Source: an uncultured Alphaproteobacteria bacterium | GTDB lineage: Bacteria > Pseudomonadota > Alphaproteobacteria > Rs-D84 | Direction of reading: 5' to 3' | DNA: 31,960 bases | Assembly: GCA_904502245.1 (NCBI GenBank) | Contig: CAJGDN010000006.1 | Span: 1 to 31,960 of the forward strand | Shown: piece after piece, positions 8,161-15,895 of the stretch | Layout: every line of letters starts with the position of its first letter | Numbering within the stretch: the first letter of the stretch is position 1 | Program-made: the position numbers and the translations under genes | The notes under the pieces: model-generated | Told to the model about the DNA's origin: nothing | What the model saw: the letters and a program-made list of their open reading frames with translations, nothing else | Database searches by the model: none

Positions 8161-8640
8161 ATGGAAAGTAATTTCTCGTTGTTAAGTTTGTTTACTGGTG
8201 ATTGGATGACTGTTTTGGTGTCGATTGTATTGGTTGCGTTTAGTGTTATGTCATGGACGGTCATTGTTGAAAAGTTTCGTTTGTGGCACGCGCAAAAAAG
8301 AACACCAATAAAAATGAAACCAGAAGGTAATGTTGATGTTTTTATCCGTCCATTTGATAAAAATTTATGGTTCTTGTCTATGGTTGCTTATATTTCTCCG
8401 TTTATTGGTTTGTTTGGTACAGTTTGGGGAGTTATGGATTCCTTTGCGGCAATTGGGGTTAATCAATCGGTCAGTATTGGCGTTATTGCCCCAGGATTAG
8501 CAGTTGCCTTAGGTACAACAGCATTGGGGCTGATTGCAGCAATCCCAGCGGCGATTGCACATCAATATTTTACCAGAAAATCAGATGATTTATATGAACG
8601 TTTGGAATGTGCGTGCAAAGAAATCAAATGTCAGAAATAA
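8161..8640 (+). CDS. tolQ: TolQ-like inner-membrane motor protein, short form
   Basis: TolQ and TolR form the proton-driven motor of the Tol-Pal system, which constricts the outer membrane at division. Three membrane segments are visible: about 15-35, 71-95 (YISPFIGLFGTVWGVMDSF, highly characteristic) and 107-137 (APGLAVALGTTALGLIAAIP). The protein is 159 residues against about 230 in E. coli. The difference lies in the cytoplasmic loop between the first two membrane segments, which is about 35 instead of about 100 residues. The pore-lining helices are intact. The ATG is preceded by AAGGGG. tolR follows 12 bases later. ExbB is the alternative, but the ybgC and tolA context favours TolQ. Confidence 0.93.
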   Translation: MESNFSLLSLFTGDWMTVLVSIVLVAFSVMSWTVIVEKFRLWHAQKRTPIKMKPEGNVDVFIRPFDKNLWFLSMVAYISPFIGLFGTVWGVMDSFAAIGVNQSVSIGVIAPGLAVALGTTALGLIAAIPAAIAHQYFTRKSDDLYERLECACKEIKCQK

Positions 8641-8652
8641 TAGGTGGAATTT

Positions 8653-9051
8653 ATGTCCAGACTGAGACGAAGAAATACAGATGCATCAATTCAATTAACG
8701 CCGATGATTGACGTTATGACGGTGTTGTTGGCGGTGTTTATGGTGACAACACCATTGATGACGACGGGAATTGATTTGGAATTGCCACGTGCAGGCACGT
8801 CTGCGATTACAGGAAATGATCATGCAATTCAAATCAGCGTAGATGCGAATGGTAGATATTATCTTGCCAAAGAGAATTTTACACGTGATGAGGTCGTAAA
8901 GCGTGCTATTGCGATGCGTGGGGAAAACCCAAATTTGGTTATTATGATAAATGGTGATACACATGCGGATTATGGTGCTGTGATGTCGATGATGGGAAAA
9001 CTGAAAGACGTTGGTTTTCAGAAAGTTGGATTGCGCACACAACCGGAATAA
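8653..9051 (+). CDS. tolR: TolR-like inner-membrane protein (ExbD/TolR family)
   Basis: The 132-residue protein has one N-terminal membrane segment (about 17-37) in which Asp20 of QLTPMIDVMTVLLAVFM is the proton-carrying residue of the family, followed by a periplasmic domain containing IQISVDANGRYYL and the VGLRT ending typical of TolR. It acts with TolQ to couple proton flow to TolA. An in-frame GTG nine bases earlier (8644) is possible, but AGGTGG sits at ideal spacing for the ATG at 8653, so that start was chosen. It is four bases upstream of tolA. Confidence 0.94.
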   Translation: MSRLRRRNTDASIQLTPMIDVMTVLLAVFMVTTPLMTTGIDLELPRAGTSAITGNDHAIQISVDANGRYYLAKENFTRDEVVKRAIAMRGENPNLVIMINGDTHADYGAVMSMMGKLKDVGFQKVGLRTQPE

Positions 9052-9054
9052 GAT

Positions 9055-9819
9055 ATGGCGAAATTTAACCTGTTTTCATCAGAAAATTTTCTAATTTCCC
9101 TGGGCGGACATTTGGTTTTTGTGGCAATTATGCTGTCGGCCAGTGTATTTGTTATAAATCGTGCAAAGATGGTTGCGCCCGATCGTGTTCAAATAATGGA
9201 AATTGATTTAAATGATGTTGTTGTGTCTGGTGAAGAAACAAAATTATATAATGTCGGTAATCAGGAAAAATCAAAGCCAGAGGCAGAAAAAATTATCCCT
9301 GTTGACAAATCTGAGAAAGAAGACAAGTCGGCTGATGCAGAACCAGAAGAAATAGAACAACCGACATTGGTAGATGAGCCTAAGCCAGAGCCAAAAGTAG
9401 ACTTTGAAAAGAAAAAAGAAGAATCAAAACCAGTCGAGCCTGCCCCTGCCCCGAAAAAACGCAAGGTTGTTCGTGTGAACCGCGAGGTTTTGTCTTTGGA
9501 CAGAACGTTGACCGTGTCAGTAGTGGATGCATTGCGCGTCGCAATGACGCGTTGTTGGGTTGTTGATTCTGCACGACCAGATATTGCAGATATTCGCGCG
9601 GTGGCACATTTGGCGATGCGTAAAAATGGGACTGTGCGTGATGTATGGTTTGAATCCCAGGCGCGCGCAGATACGGATGCGGCATTCGCGTATGTTATAC
9701 AAACTATCCGTGATGCAATAAATCGTTGCCAGCCATTTCGGATGTTGCCAGAAAAAGAATTCTCAAAATGGGAAAAGATTCAGTTAACTTTTTATCCAAC
9801 ACAGGGCAAGGTTATGTAA
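9055..9819 (+). CDS. tolA: TolA-like envelope-spanning protein
   Basis: The 254-residue protein has the TolA layout: an N-terminal membrane anchor (about 13-35), a long Lys/Glu/Pro-rich linker (about 65-140, with repeated EPEEIEQP and PKPEPKVDFEKKKEE-type segments), and a C-terminal TolA/TonB-type domain (about 150-254). Cys167 and Cys225 in that domain could form the disulfide typical of TolA domain III; the ending LPEKEFSKWEKIQLTFYP is characteristic. It transmits TolQR motion to TolB/Pal at the outer membrane. The linker is proline-rich rather than the long alanine-rich helix of E. coli. tolB and pal are not next to it. Confidence 0.9.
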   Translation: MAKFNLFSSENFLISLGGHLVFVAIMLSASVFVINRAKMVAPDRVQIMEIDLNDVVVSGEETKLYNVGNQEKSKPEAEKIIPVDKSEKEDKSADAEPEEIEQPTLVDEPKPEPKVDFEKKKEESKPVEPAPAPKKRKVVRVNREVLSLDRTLTVSVVDALRVAMTRCWVVDSARPDIADIRAVAHLAMRKNGTVRDVWFESQARADTDAAFAYVIQTIRDAINRCQPFRMLPEKEFSKWEKIQLTFYPTQGKVM

Positions 9820-9860
9820 ATTATTTACCTTTTGTCATTTAGTTTGATGGTAATAATTTA
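9817..9860 (+). terminator. AT-only hairpin overlapping the tolA stop codon (possible weak terminator)
   Basis: TAAATTATTTACC (9817-9829), containing the tolA stop, can pair with GGTAATAATTTA (9849-9860) with one bulged base. There is no clean T-run afterwards, so efficiency as an intrinsic terminator is doubtful. Confidence 0.3.
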
Positions 9861-10145
9861 TGTATATACAATTTTGGTTTAAAATTTTACTGTGTAATTT
9901 GTTCTTGTCGTTGAATAATTTTAATAAATTAGCAATTTTTATTCGATAAAACCTGGAAAATCAACAAGTAATTTGGGTTAAGTTTGACGAAAATGCACAA
10001 TGTTAAATTGCATATGTTTTTTGTCTAGGAAAACCTTTGTCATATTTGTATATACATCGTTTTTTTTGTGTGTTTATGGTGCTTTTTTTGCTTGCTTAAA
10101 ACACTGTTTTTTTTCTAGTATTTGTATTAATGAGAGGGTAAGTAC
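9861..10145. other. AT-rich intergenic leader upstream of the 875-residue surface protein
   Basis: No coding region is supported here. The stretch holds two matching 12-base sequences in inverse orientation, ATGTATATACAA (from 9860) and TTGTATATACAT (10046-10057). A moderate promoter candidate is TTGCTT (10092-10097), then 18 bases, then TAGTAT (10116-10121), and GAGAGGG lies seven bases before the ATG at 10146. The length and repeats leave room for regulation, but no known riboswitch is recognisable. Confidence 0.4.
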
Positions 10146-12773
10146 ATGAACTGTAAGCACTTTATATCCAGAATTTGGGCGTTTTTTGCGTCTTTGTTGC
10201 TGTTGGTTGTTATGACAACCGAATCGTTGGCGACGATATATAAGCCGGGCGATTCTTTTGCTATGAACCATACAGATGATCTGACAATGGTTGCTGTTTA
10301 TGAGACCGTTGAGCTGACGTGCGAAGCAGGAAAACAGCTTTCAGATGATGGAACAGAGTGTGTAAAGTGTAAGGCGGGGTATGTATGTGCTGGCGGATCT
10401 GAGTTACCAAAATTATGCCCGGCGGGTTCATATTGTGAAGCGGGTTCCAGCGAACCAACCGCATGCCCCGATGGATACACCAGTACTGAAGGTGCCCGTT
10501 ATAGTAGTTTTTGTTTTATATCATGCCAACCAGGCACTGCGGTGTTCAAAATTGGTGAAACATGCACAACGCCAGATGGTCCATGGTTTACGAATGCCAC
10601 TGAAAAAGTTTATCATGGTTCAATATCAACTATTAATTACTGTATGGACGGGGCGTACATTTACAACAACATACATGAAGTTTCGGCATGTGCTTATGAT
10701 GTTCCTGCGGGGTATCAGTATGTTGATAGAGGCGAAGGTTTGCCGGTTAAATACATTCGTATAACAAATAGAGCAACAGCAGACAATCCGACTAACTTTC
10801 TTCTTATAGAACCTTTTATTGCATATGAAACGGGAACCCTCACAAATGTTGCGCTTGCTTCAATGGGGGCGAGGATGGAAACCGTTATGCCTGATGGAAG
10901 CATAGACAGGACTATATCTCACCTTCTTGAGGATGGTGATACTACTCGGCCGATTTACCCTGGAAAATATACGACGATTATATTGGATTCAGAATATGAC
11001 ATTTATACACTTGAATTTAATCATATCCCGCTAAATAGCCTCGCGGCAATACCTATTTCGATAGAGGTATCAACAGATGGTACAAATTGGACCATGGTAT
11101 TTAACCAAGAATCTAATCCTGGCAGCGATAGCGGCTATAAACGCATACCTCTGACCGGGAAACCAGAACCATGTTCAGCAGGTACGTACAGTTTGGGCAG
11201 GACTCTTTACCCTATTCGCTACAATGAATACTTGTGCCAACCAGTTGCAGGTGGATATTATTCAACCGGTGGCGGAACATCTGCAACAGGGACATGTCTG
11301 GACGGTTATGAATGCGGCACGGTAAGTTTGGGTTTGTACAGCACTTGTGGTGCAACCAGCGCTGGCAATGGTGATTTGGCGGCAAAAGACTATATAGAAT
11401 GTGTAGATGGGTGTGAATGCGGTCGTGTTGCTGCGGGTTACTATTCAACAGGTGGCGGAACATCTGCAACAGGAACATGTTTAAGTGAATATGAGTGTGG
11501 CACAATGACAGCGGGATATTATTCACGTGGTGGTGCAGGCAAACCGGATGCTGATCGCTATTTCTGTTGGGGTTTTGACAAGTATTCTGATGGCGTAAAC
11601 GGCTGTGGTTTGGTTGCTGCTGGATATTATTCAACCGGTGGTGCTACATCAAAAACACCAAATGCGAATGGCGATGGATGCGTTGGTGAAGAAAGCGTAT
11701 GTGGCAAGGTTGATGCAGGATACTATTCAACAGGTGGCGGAACATCAAAAACACCAACTAAAAATGGTGCTGGATGTGTTGGGGGCTACAACACCTGTGG
11801 TCTGATTGAAGCTGGATATTTTGGTAATATGGGGGCTGCGTCGGTCCGTGGTGATGGATTGTGTGCAAGCGGTCACTATTGCCCAGCGGGTTCAACATCT
11901 GATAAACAAGAGTTGTGTCCGGCCGGTTATCCATACAGTGACGTTGGAGCCGCGGTTGATAGCGATTGCTATCTGAAATGCGAACCATATGATGTAGAAT
12001 ATGGAACAGCAATACCGATGTCAGACAAAGAATATTATCCGTCACAGTGTAAATTCTATGGAATTTCAAAGACTGGTAATCCGTGTGATATTGTTGACGG
12101 CACATGCATAGAAACGTCTTGTAACTATAACTTTGAATTAGTTGAAGGTGTTTGTGAACCGTGTGCAAGAGATAATGCGTTGTCTTATAAGCAAGGGGCA
12201 GGAAACTGTATCGTTGAATCTTGTGTAAGTGGTTATCATCCAAATGGTCAATCGTGCGAGATTAATGTAGTTGAATGTTCTGTTCCAAATGCAATTTCTG
12301 CAGAACGTGTATGGGATGCTTCAAAACAGGCGTTTGGTGAATGTGTAATTACAGAATGCGACGAAGGGTATCATCTGGGGGCAAATATATGTCAGTTAGA
12401 TGAACAAGTATGTGAATTAGAACATGGCATTGGTCGTCGCGAATGGAATCACAAGACAAACGCGTGGGGCGAATGTGTCGCAACCAAGTGTGATCCAGGC
12501 TATACAAATGATAGCGGACAGACAAATGAGTTGTGGAAACAGTGTGGTCGATGCAACAATATGTACAGTGCAGGTGGTGAATTAGCGGCCAGCAGCTATG
12601 TAGAAGGTTGTGAAATTGCTGCGTGTATGTATGAAGGCGAGTTATATACACTGGAAAATAACGAATGTGTTCTGATTTGTGATACCTATTCAGATGAAAC
12701 GGGGTCACGTAAATGGAATGCATCGCGCAAGAAGTGTGAACGCACATGCAGTCAGGGGTATATGTCCTGGTAA
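10146..12773 (+). CDS. Large exported cysteine-rich repeat protein (AGYYSTGGG repeats)
   Basis: The 875-residue protein starts with a signal peptide (1-29, hydrophobic core FFASLLLLVVM). Residues 55-128 are cysteine-rich and resemble eukaryotic-type GCC2/GCC3 or TNFR-like modules (CPAGSYCEAGSSEPTACPDG). Residues about 201-337 lack cysteines and look like a discoidin/F5-F8 type C carbohydrate-binding domain: YIRIT, then NVALASMGA, an EDG-T motif, and ISIEVSTDGTNWTMVF. Residues 366-560 carry repeats of the form AGYYSTGGGTS...CxxxxxxCG. Residues about 640-800 carry a second repeat type (WDASKQAFGECVITECDEGY, WNHKTNAWGECVATKCDPGY). There is no sortase motif or C-terminal membrane helix, so the attachment mode is unknown. 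A role in surface adhesion is an inference. It lies downstream of tolA and is followed by two hairpins. Confidence 0.9.
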   Translation: MNCKHFISRIWAFFASLLLLVVMTTESLATIYKPGDSFAMNHTDDLTMVAVYETVELTCEAGKQLSDDGTECVKCKAGYVCAGGSELPKLCPAGSYCEAGSSEPTACPDGYTSTEGARYSSFCFISCQPGTAVFKIGETCTTPDGPWFTNATEKVYHGSISTINYCMDGAYIYNNIHEVSACAYDVPAGYQYVDRGEGLPVKYIRITNRATADNPTNFLLIEPFIAYETGTLTNVALASMGARMETVMPDGSIDRTISHLLEDGDTTRPIYPGKYTTIILDSEYDIYTLEFNHIPLNSLAAIPISIEVSTDGTNWTMVFNQESNPGSDSGYKRIPLTGKPEPCSAGTYSLGRTLYPIRYNEYLCQPVAGGYYSTGGGTSATGTCLDGYECGTVSLGLYSTCGATSAGNGDLAAKDYIECVDGCECGRVAAGYYSTGGGTSATGTCLSEYECGTMTAGYYSRGGAGKPDADRYFCWGFDKYSDGVNGCGLVAAGYYSTGGATSKTPNANGDGCVGEESVCGKVDAGYYSTGGGTSKTPTKNGAGCVGGYNTCGLIEAGYFGNMGAASVRGDGLCASGHYCPAGSTSDKQELCPAGYPYSDVGAAVDSDCYLKCEPYDVEYGTAIPMSDKEYYPSQCKFYGISKTGNPCDIVDGTCIETSCNYNFELVEGVCEPCARDNALSYKQGAGNCIVESCVSGYHPNGQSCEINVVECSVPNAISAERVWDASKQAFGECVITECDEGYHLGANICQLDEQVCELEHGIGRREWNHKTNAWGECVATKCDPGYTNDSGQTNELWKQCGRCNNMYSAGGELAASSYVEGCEIAACMYEGELYTLENNECVLICDTYSDETGSRKWNASRKKCERTCSQGYMSW
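11329..11470 (+). repeat. Segment near-identical to the other repeat-protein gene (inverted copy at 31171-31312)
   Basis: An ungapped comparison by eye with the reverse complement of 31171-31312 gives about 13 mismatches in 142 bases. It includes an exact 31-base match (11380-11410 against 31231-31261). Both encode the CGATS..GNGDL.AKDYIECVD part of the repeat array. Confidence 0.85.
11535..11572 (+). repeat. Exact 38-base match to the other repeat-protein gene (inverted copy at 31051-31088)
   Basis: The 38 bases coding AGKPDADRYFCWG are identical to the reverse complement of 31051-31088. Flanking codons are also largely conserved through the next AGYYSTGG repeat. The order of the two shared segments is the same in both genes. 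Confidence 0.85.
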
Positions 12774-12776
12774 GAA

Positions 12777-12800
12777 AAATCCCCCAGAAATGGGGGATTT
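12777..12800. terminator. Hairpin after the repeat-protein gene
   Basis: AAATCCCCCA and TGGGGGATTT flank a GAAA loop just after the stop codon. On the minus strand the stem is followed by TTTTTC, so it may also terminate transcripts of the 70-residue gene that pass the next hairpin. Confidence 0.7.
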
Positions 12801-12814
12801 AGTGATAATATAAA

Positions 12815-12846
12815 AAAATCCCGCAAATGCGGGTTTCGTTTTTTAT
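12815..12846. terminator. Bidirectional intrinsic terminator
   Basis: CCCGCA and TGCGGG form a compact hairpin flanked by AAAAAAAT on the left and TTTCGTTTTTT on the right, giving a T-run on both strands. It separates the convergent 875-residue and 70-residue genes. Confidence 0.85.
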
Positions 12847-12848
12847 AG

Positions 12849-13061
12849 TTATTTTGCGCCCTGGGTTTTTGCAGATGTTAGTGCATGGCGTAAAGCCTGT
12901 TCTGCTATCTGGCGAATTTTTGGTGCAAATGTTCGCATGTTCATTGTATCAGCAACCGTGTTTCCGAACAGGCGCGCAATATATTCAATCTGTGTTGGCG
13001 CGACAATAAAAACATCACTGGTTATATCTTTTGGGTTAAGTGTATGAATTGGTCCTTGCAT
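12849..13061 (-). CDS. Small hypothetical protein (70 residues)
   Basis: I do not recognise this protein. It is predicted to be mostly helical, begins MQGPIHTLNPKDITSDVFIV and ends in a basic, Ala/Gln/Lys-containing helix (IRQIAEQALRHALTSAKTQG). It has no signal peptide, membrane segment or cysteine. Coding is supported by a strong GGGGGGAT ribosome-binding site before the ATG, by the bidirectional terminator immediately after its stop, and by the divergent secA promoter region upstream. It is likely cytoplasmic and monocistronic. Confidence 0.65.
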   Translation of the reverse strand: MQGPIHTLNPKDITSDVFIVAPTQIEYIARLFGNTVADTMNMRTFAPKIRQIAEQALRHALTSAKTQGAK

Positions 13062-13154
13062 GATTATAATCCCCCCTGCTTTACGTGTATTTTATCAGAT
13101 TTTTTTCATTTTGCACTTGTTAAATTAAATTAATGTTATTATATCATAAAATGA

Positions 13155-13183
13155 TTGACCGTTATGGGGAAAATTGCTATATA
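13155..13183 (+). promoter_or_regulatory. Sigma-70-type promoter for secA
   Basis: TTGACC (13155-13160) and TATATA (13178-13183) are separated by 17 bases, about 25 bases before the secA ATG. The ribosome-binding site AAGGAAG lies in the short leader. No sequence resembling the SecM arrest system precedes secA. Confidence 0.65.
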
Positions 13184-13208
13184 TTGCGTGATAAAATAAG
13201 GAAGAAAA

Positions 13209-15821
13209 ATGATTAAAAATGTAATTGGTAAAATATTAGGGTCTGCAAATGACAGATTAGTTAAAAGTTATGATAAAACGGTGTCTTTAATCAATGACTT
13301 AGAACCAAAGTATCACGCGATGAGCGATGACGAGTTGCGTGCACAAACTGTGGCGTTGCGTGAACGTCTGGCAGCGGGGGCGCGCGAAAAAGATATTCTG
13401 CCGGATGCATTTGCATTGGTGCGAGAAGCATCGGTTCGTACAATTGGCCTGCGTCATTTTAATGTTCAAATGATTGGTGGTATGGTTTTGACCAATGGAC
13501 AGATTGCAGAAATGAAAACCGGTGAAGGTAAAACATTGGTCGCAACATTGGCTATGTTCTTAAAGGCTCTGCACGGCAAGGGTGCACACTTGATTACCGT
13601 GAACGATTATTTGGCATCGCGTGATGCAAATTGGATGGGCGAAATCTATCGTTTCCTGGGGTTAAGTGTCGGGATTGTTCAACATGATATGACAGATGAA
13701 GAAAGACGTGCCGCTTATGCATGTGATATTACATATGTTACGAACTCTGAATTGGGCTTTGATTATCTGCGTGATAATATGAAATTTACCAAAGCACAAC
13801 AGGTTTTGCGTCCGTTCTTTTATGCGATAGTTGACGAAGTGGACAGTATCTTGATTGACGAGGCACGTACCCCGTTAATTATTTCGGGGCCAGCAGAAGA
13901 TACCAGTGAATTGTATGCCAAGGTTGATGCAGTCGTTTCGCAATTTACAGAAAGCGATTTTAAGAAAGATGAAAAAGATCGTCATGTTACATTGACCGAA
14001 TCCGGTGTGGACACAGCAACACGTTTATTGAAAGATGCAGGATTGTTGATTGGTGATAATTTGTATGCGTCCGAAAATGCAGCATTGGTTATGCATATTC
14101 AGCAGGCACTGCTGGCGCATCATTTGTATCAATTGAATGTTAACTATGTTGTGCGCGGTGGAGAAATCTTAATCGTTGATGAATTTACAGGACGTGTTAT
14201 GACAGGACGGCGTTTTGGCAAAGGATTGCATCAGGCAATTGAAGCCAAAGAACACGTTGAAGTTCAGCCAGAAAATCAGACAGTTTCTAGTATTTCATAT
14301 CAGAATTTGTTCAGATTGTACCCTACTTTGTCCGGTATGACGGGTACTGCGATGACCGAAGCAGCAGAATTTGAGGAAATTTATAATTTGCGTGTGGTTT
14401 CAATTCCAACAAACCGTCCAGTTTCACGTGTTGATCATCATGATGAAATCTATCGCAATAAAGAAGAAAAATATGATGCGATTTTGAAACAAATTTCAGA
14501 TTGCGTTGCCCGTAAACAACCTGTTTTGGTTGGTACTGTATCAATTGAAAAATCAGAAGAATTGGCGGATATAGTGCGTAAAAAATTAGGGATAAATCCT
14601 GCTGTTTTGAATGCAAAACATCATCAGTCCGAAGCAAAAATTGTTGCACAGGCCGGTGCACCAGGTGCAGTTACAATCGCAACCAATATGGCAGGACGTG
14701 GTACTGATATTAAATTAGGTGGTAATGCAGAAGAATTGATCGCAGAGTTAGACCCCGAAATGCCAAACTATGAAGAAAAAAAGAAAGAAATCTATGAAAA
14801 GATTGAGGCAAATAAGAAATTAGTATTGGATGTTGGTGGGTTATATGTTATTGGTACAGAGCGTCATGAATCACGTCGTATTGATAATCAGTTGCGCGGT
14901 CGTTCGGGACGTCAGGGTGATCCAGGTGATTCAAAGTTCTTTTTGTCGTTGGATGATGATTTGATGCGTATTTTTGGCGCAGCGCGTTTGCAGGGGATGT
15001 TAACCACTTTGGGATTGAAACCAGGCGAAGCGATTACTCATCCATGGATAACCAAGGCTTTGGAAAAAGCACAAAAACGTGTAGAGGCACGCTATTTTGA
15101 GGCACGTAAAGAATTGCTGAAATATGACGACGTAGCAAATGAACAACGTTGTGTTATCTATAAACAACGTGATGAATTGATGACATCAGATGATTTATCT
15201 GATTTGGCGGTCGAAATGATTGGGGATGTTGTTGAAGTGATTTGCGAAAATAATATTCCAGAAAAATCAATGCCAGCAGATTGGAATATAGAAGGCATTC
15301 GTAATTCTATGTTGCGTGTATTTGCATTGGATATTACAGACGTTGATCGCTGGAAAACAGACGAAAATATTACAGAACGCAAGGCGTTTGAAGTGCTGCA
15401 AAGATTGGGTCTGTATCGTTTCGAACAGCAAAAACAAAAATATGGGGCGGATTTGATGCACTTAGCCACACGTCAGATGATGTTGGGGGCGCTGGATGCG
15501 GTATGGAAGAAACATTTACAACAAATGGATTACCTGCAAAGTGCAATCGGGTTACGTGGTTATGCCCAGAAAAACCCATTGTATGAATATAAACGTGAAG
15601 CATTAGATTTGTTTAAGGGGACGGTTACTAATTTTAAGATATTTTCTATATCTTCGATTTGTCGTATGGAACTGACACGTGAACAGGTAGATGCAACCGA
15701 GGCGGAACGTCAAAAGCATGACCAAGAACTGAATCAGGATGCGATGAATTCACGTCGTAATGCGCCCTGTCCGTGTGGTTCTGGACAAAAGTTCAAACAT
15801 TGCTGTGGTAAATTGCACTAA
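13209..15821 (+). CDS. secA: Preprotein translocase ATPase SecA
   Basis: SecA is the cytosolic motor that pushes unfolded preproteins through SecYEG. At 870 residues it is close to the usual proteobacterial length. Motifs include Walker A MKTGEGKTL (102-110), Walker B region VDEVDSILIDEARTP, the preprotein cross-linking region that follows, NMAGRGTDIKLGGN, and the helicase motif QLRGRSGRQGDPG. The C-terminal tail RRNAPCPCGSGQKFKHCCGK is the zinc- and SecB-binding motif (C-x-C-x8-C-C), so a SecB-like partner is likely. The large number of exported proteins in this window depend on this pathway. It is transcribed from its own promoter and its stop codon lies in a hairpin. Confidence 0.98.
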   Translation: MIKNVIGKILGSANDRLVKSYDKTVSLINDLEPKYHAMSDDELRAQTVALRERLAAGAREKDILPDAFALVREASVRTIGLRHFNVQMIGGMVLTNGQIAEMKTGEGKTLVATLAMFLKALHGKGAHLITVNDYLASRDANWMGEIYRFLGLSVGIVQHDMTDEERRAAYACDITYVTNSELGFDYLRDNMKFTKAQQVLRPFFYAIVDEVDSILIDEARTPLIISGPAEDTSELYAKVDAVVSQFTESDFKKDEKDRHVTLTESGVDTATRLLKDAGLLIGDNLYASENAALVMHIQQALLAHHLYQLNVNYVVRGGEILIVDEFTGRVMTGRRFGKGLHQAIEAKEHVEVQPENQTVSSISYQNLFRLYPTLSGMTGTAMTEAAEFEEIYNLRVVSIPTNRPVSRVDHHDEIYRNKEEKYDAILKQISDCVARKQPVLVGTVSIEKSEELADIVRKKLGINPAVLNAKHHQSEAKIVAQAGAPGAVTIATNMAGRGTDIKLGGNAEELIAELDPEMPNYEEKKKEIYEKIEANKKLVLDVGGLYVIGTERHESRRIDNQLRGRSGRQGDPGDSKFFLSLDDDLMRIFGAARLQGMLTTLGLKPGEAITHPWITKALEKAQKRVEARYFEARKELLKYDDVANEQRCVIYKQRDELMTSDDLSDLAVEMIGDVVEVICENNIPEKSMPADWNIEGIRNSMLRVFALDITDVDRWKTDENITERKAFEVLQRLGLYRFEQQKQKYGADLMHLATRQMMLGALDAVWKKHLQQMDYLQSAIGLRGYAQKNPLYEYKREALDLFKGTVTNFKIFSISSICRMELTREQVDATEAERQKHDQELNQDAMNSRRNAPCPCGSGQKFKHCCGKLH

Positions 15822-15838
15822 AATGAATTAGTGCAGTT
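15811..15838 (+). terminator. Hairpin overlapping the secA stop codon
   Basis: TGCACTAA (15814-15821, containing the stop) pairs with TTAGTGCA (15828-15835) around a 6-base loop; the stem can extend three pairs with one wobble. It is followed by mixed sequence with a short TTTTAT later, so it may be a weak terminator or a 3'-end stabiliser. Confidence 0.4.
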
Positions 15839-15895
15839 TACTGCGATTTTATCAGTTTTATTTGCTGGGTGATTAAAGGTTAAAGGAAAGGGGTT

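Noticed and set aside
8644..8652. GTG at 8644 as the tolR start
   Set aside because: It would place the ribosome-binding AGGTGG on top of the start codon; ATG at 8653 has ideal spacing.
13062..13208. secM-like arrest peptide upstream of secA
   Set aside because: No short ORF with an arrest-like sequence precedes secA; the region holds a standard promoter and the divergent gene.
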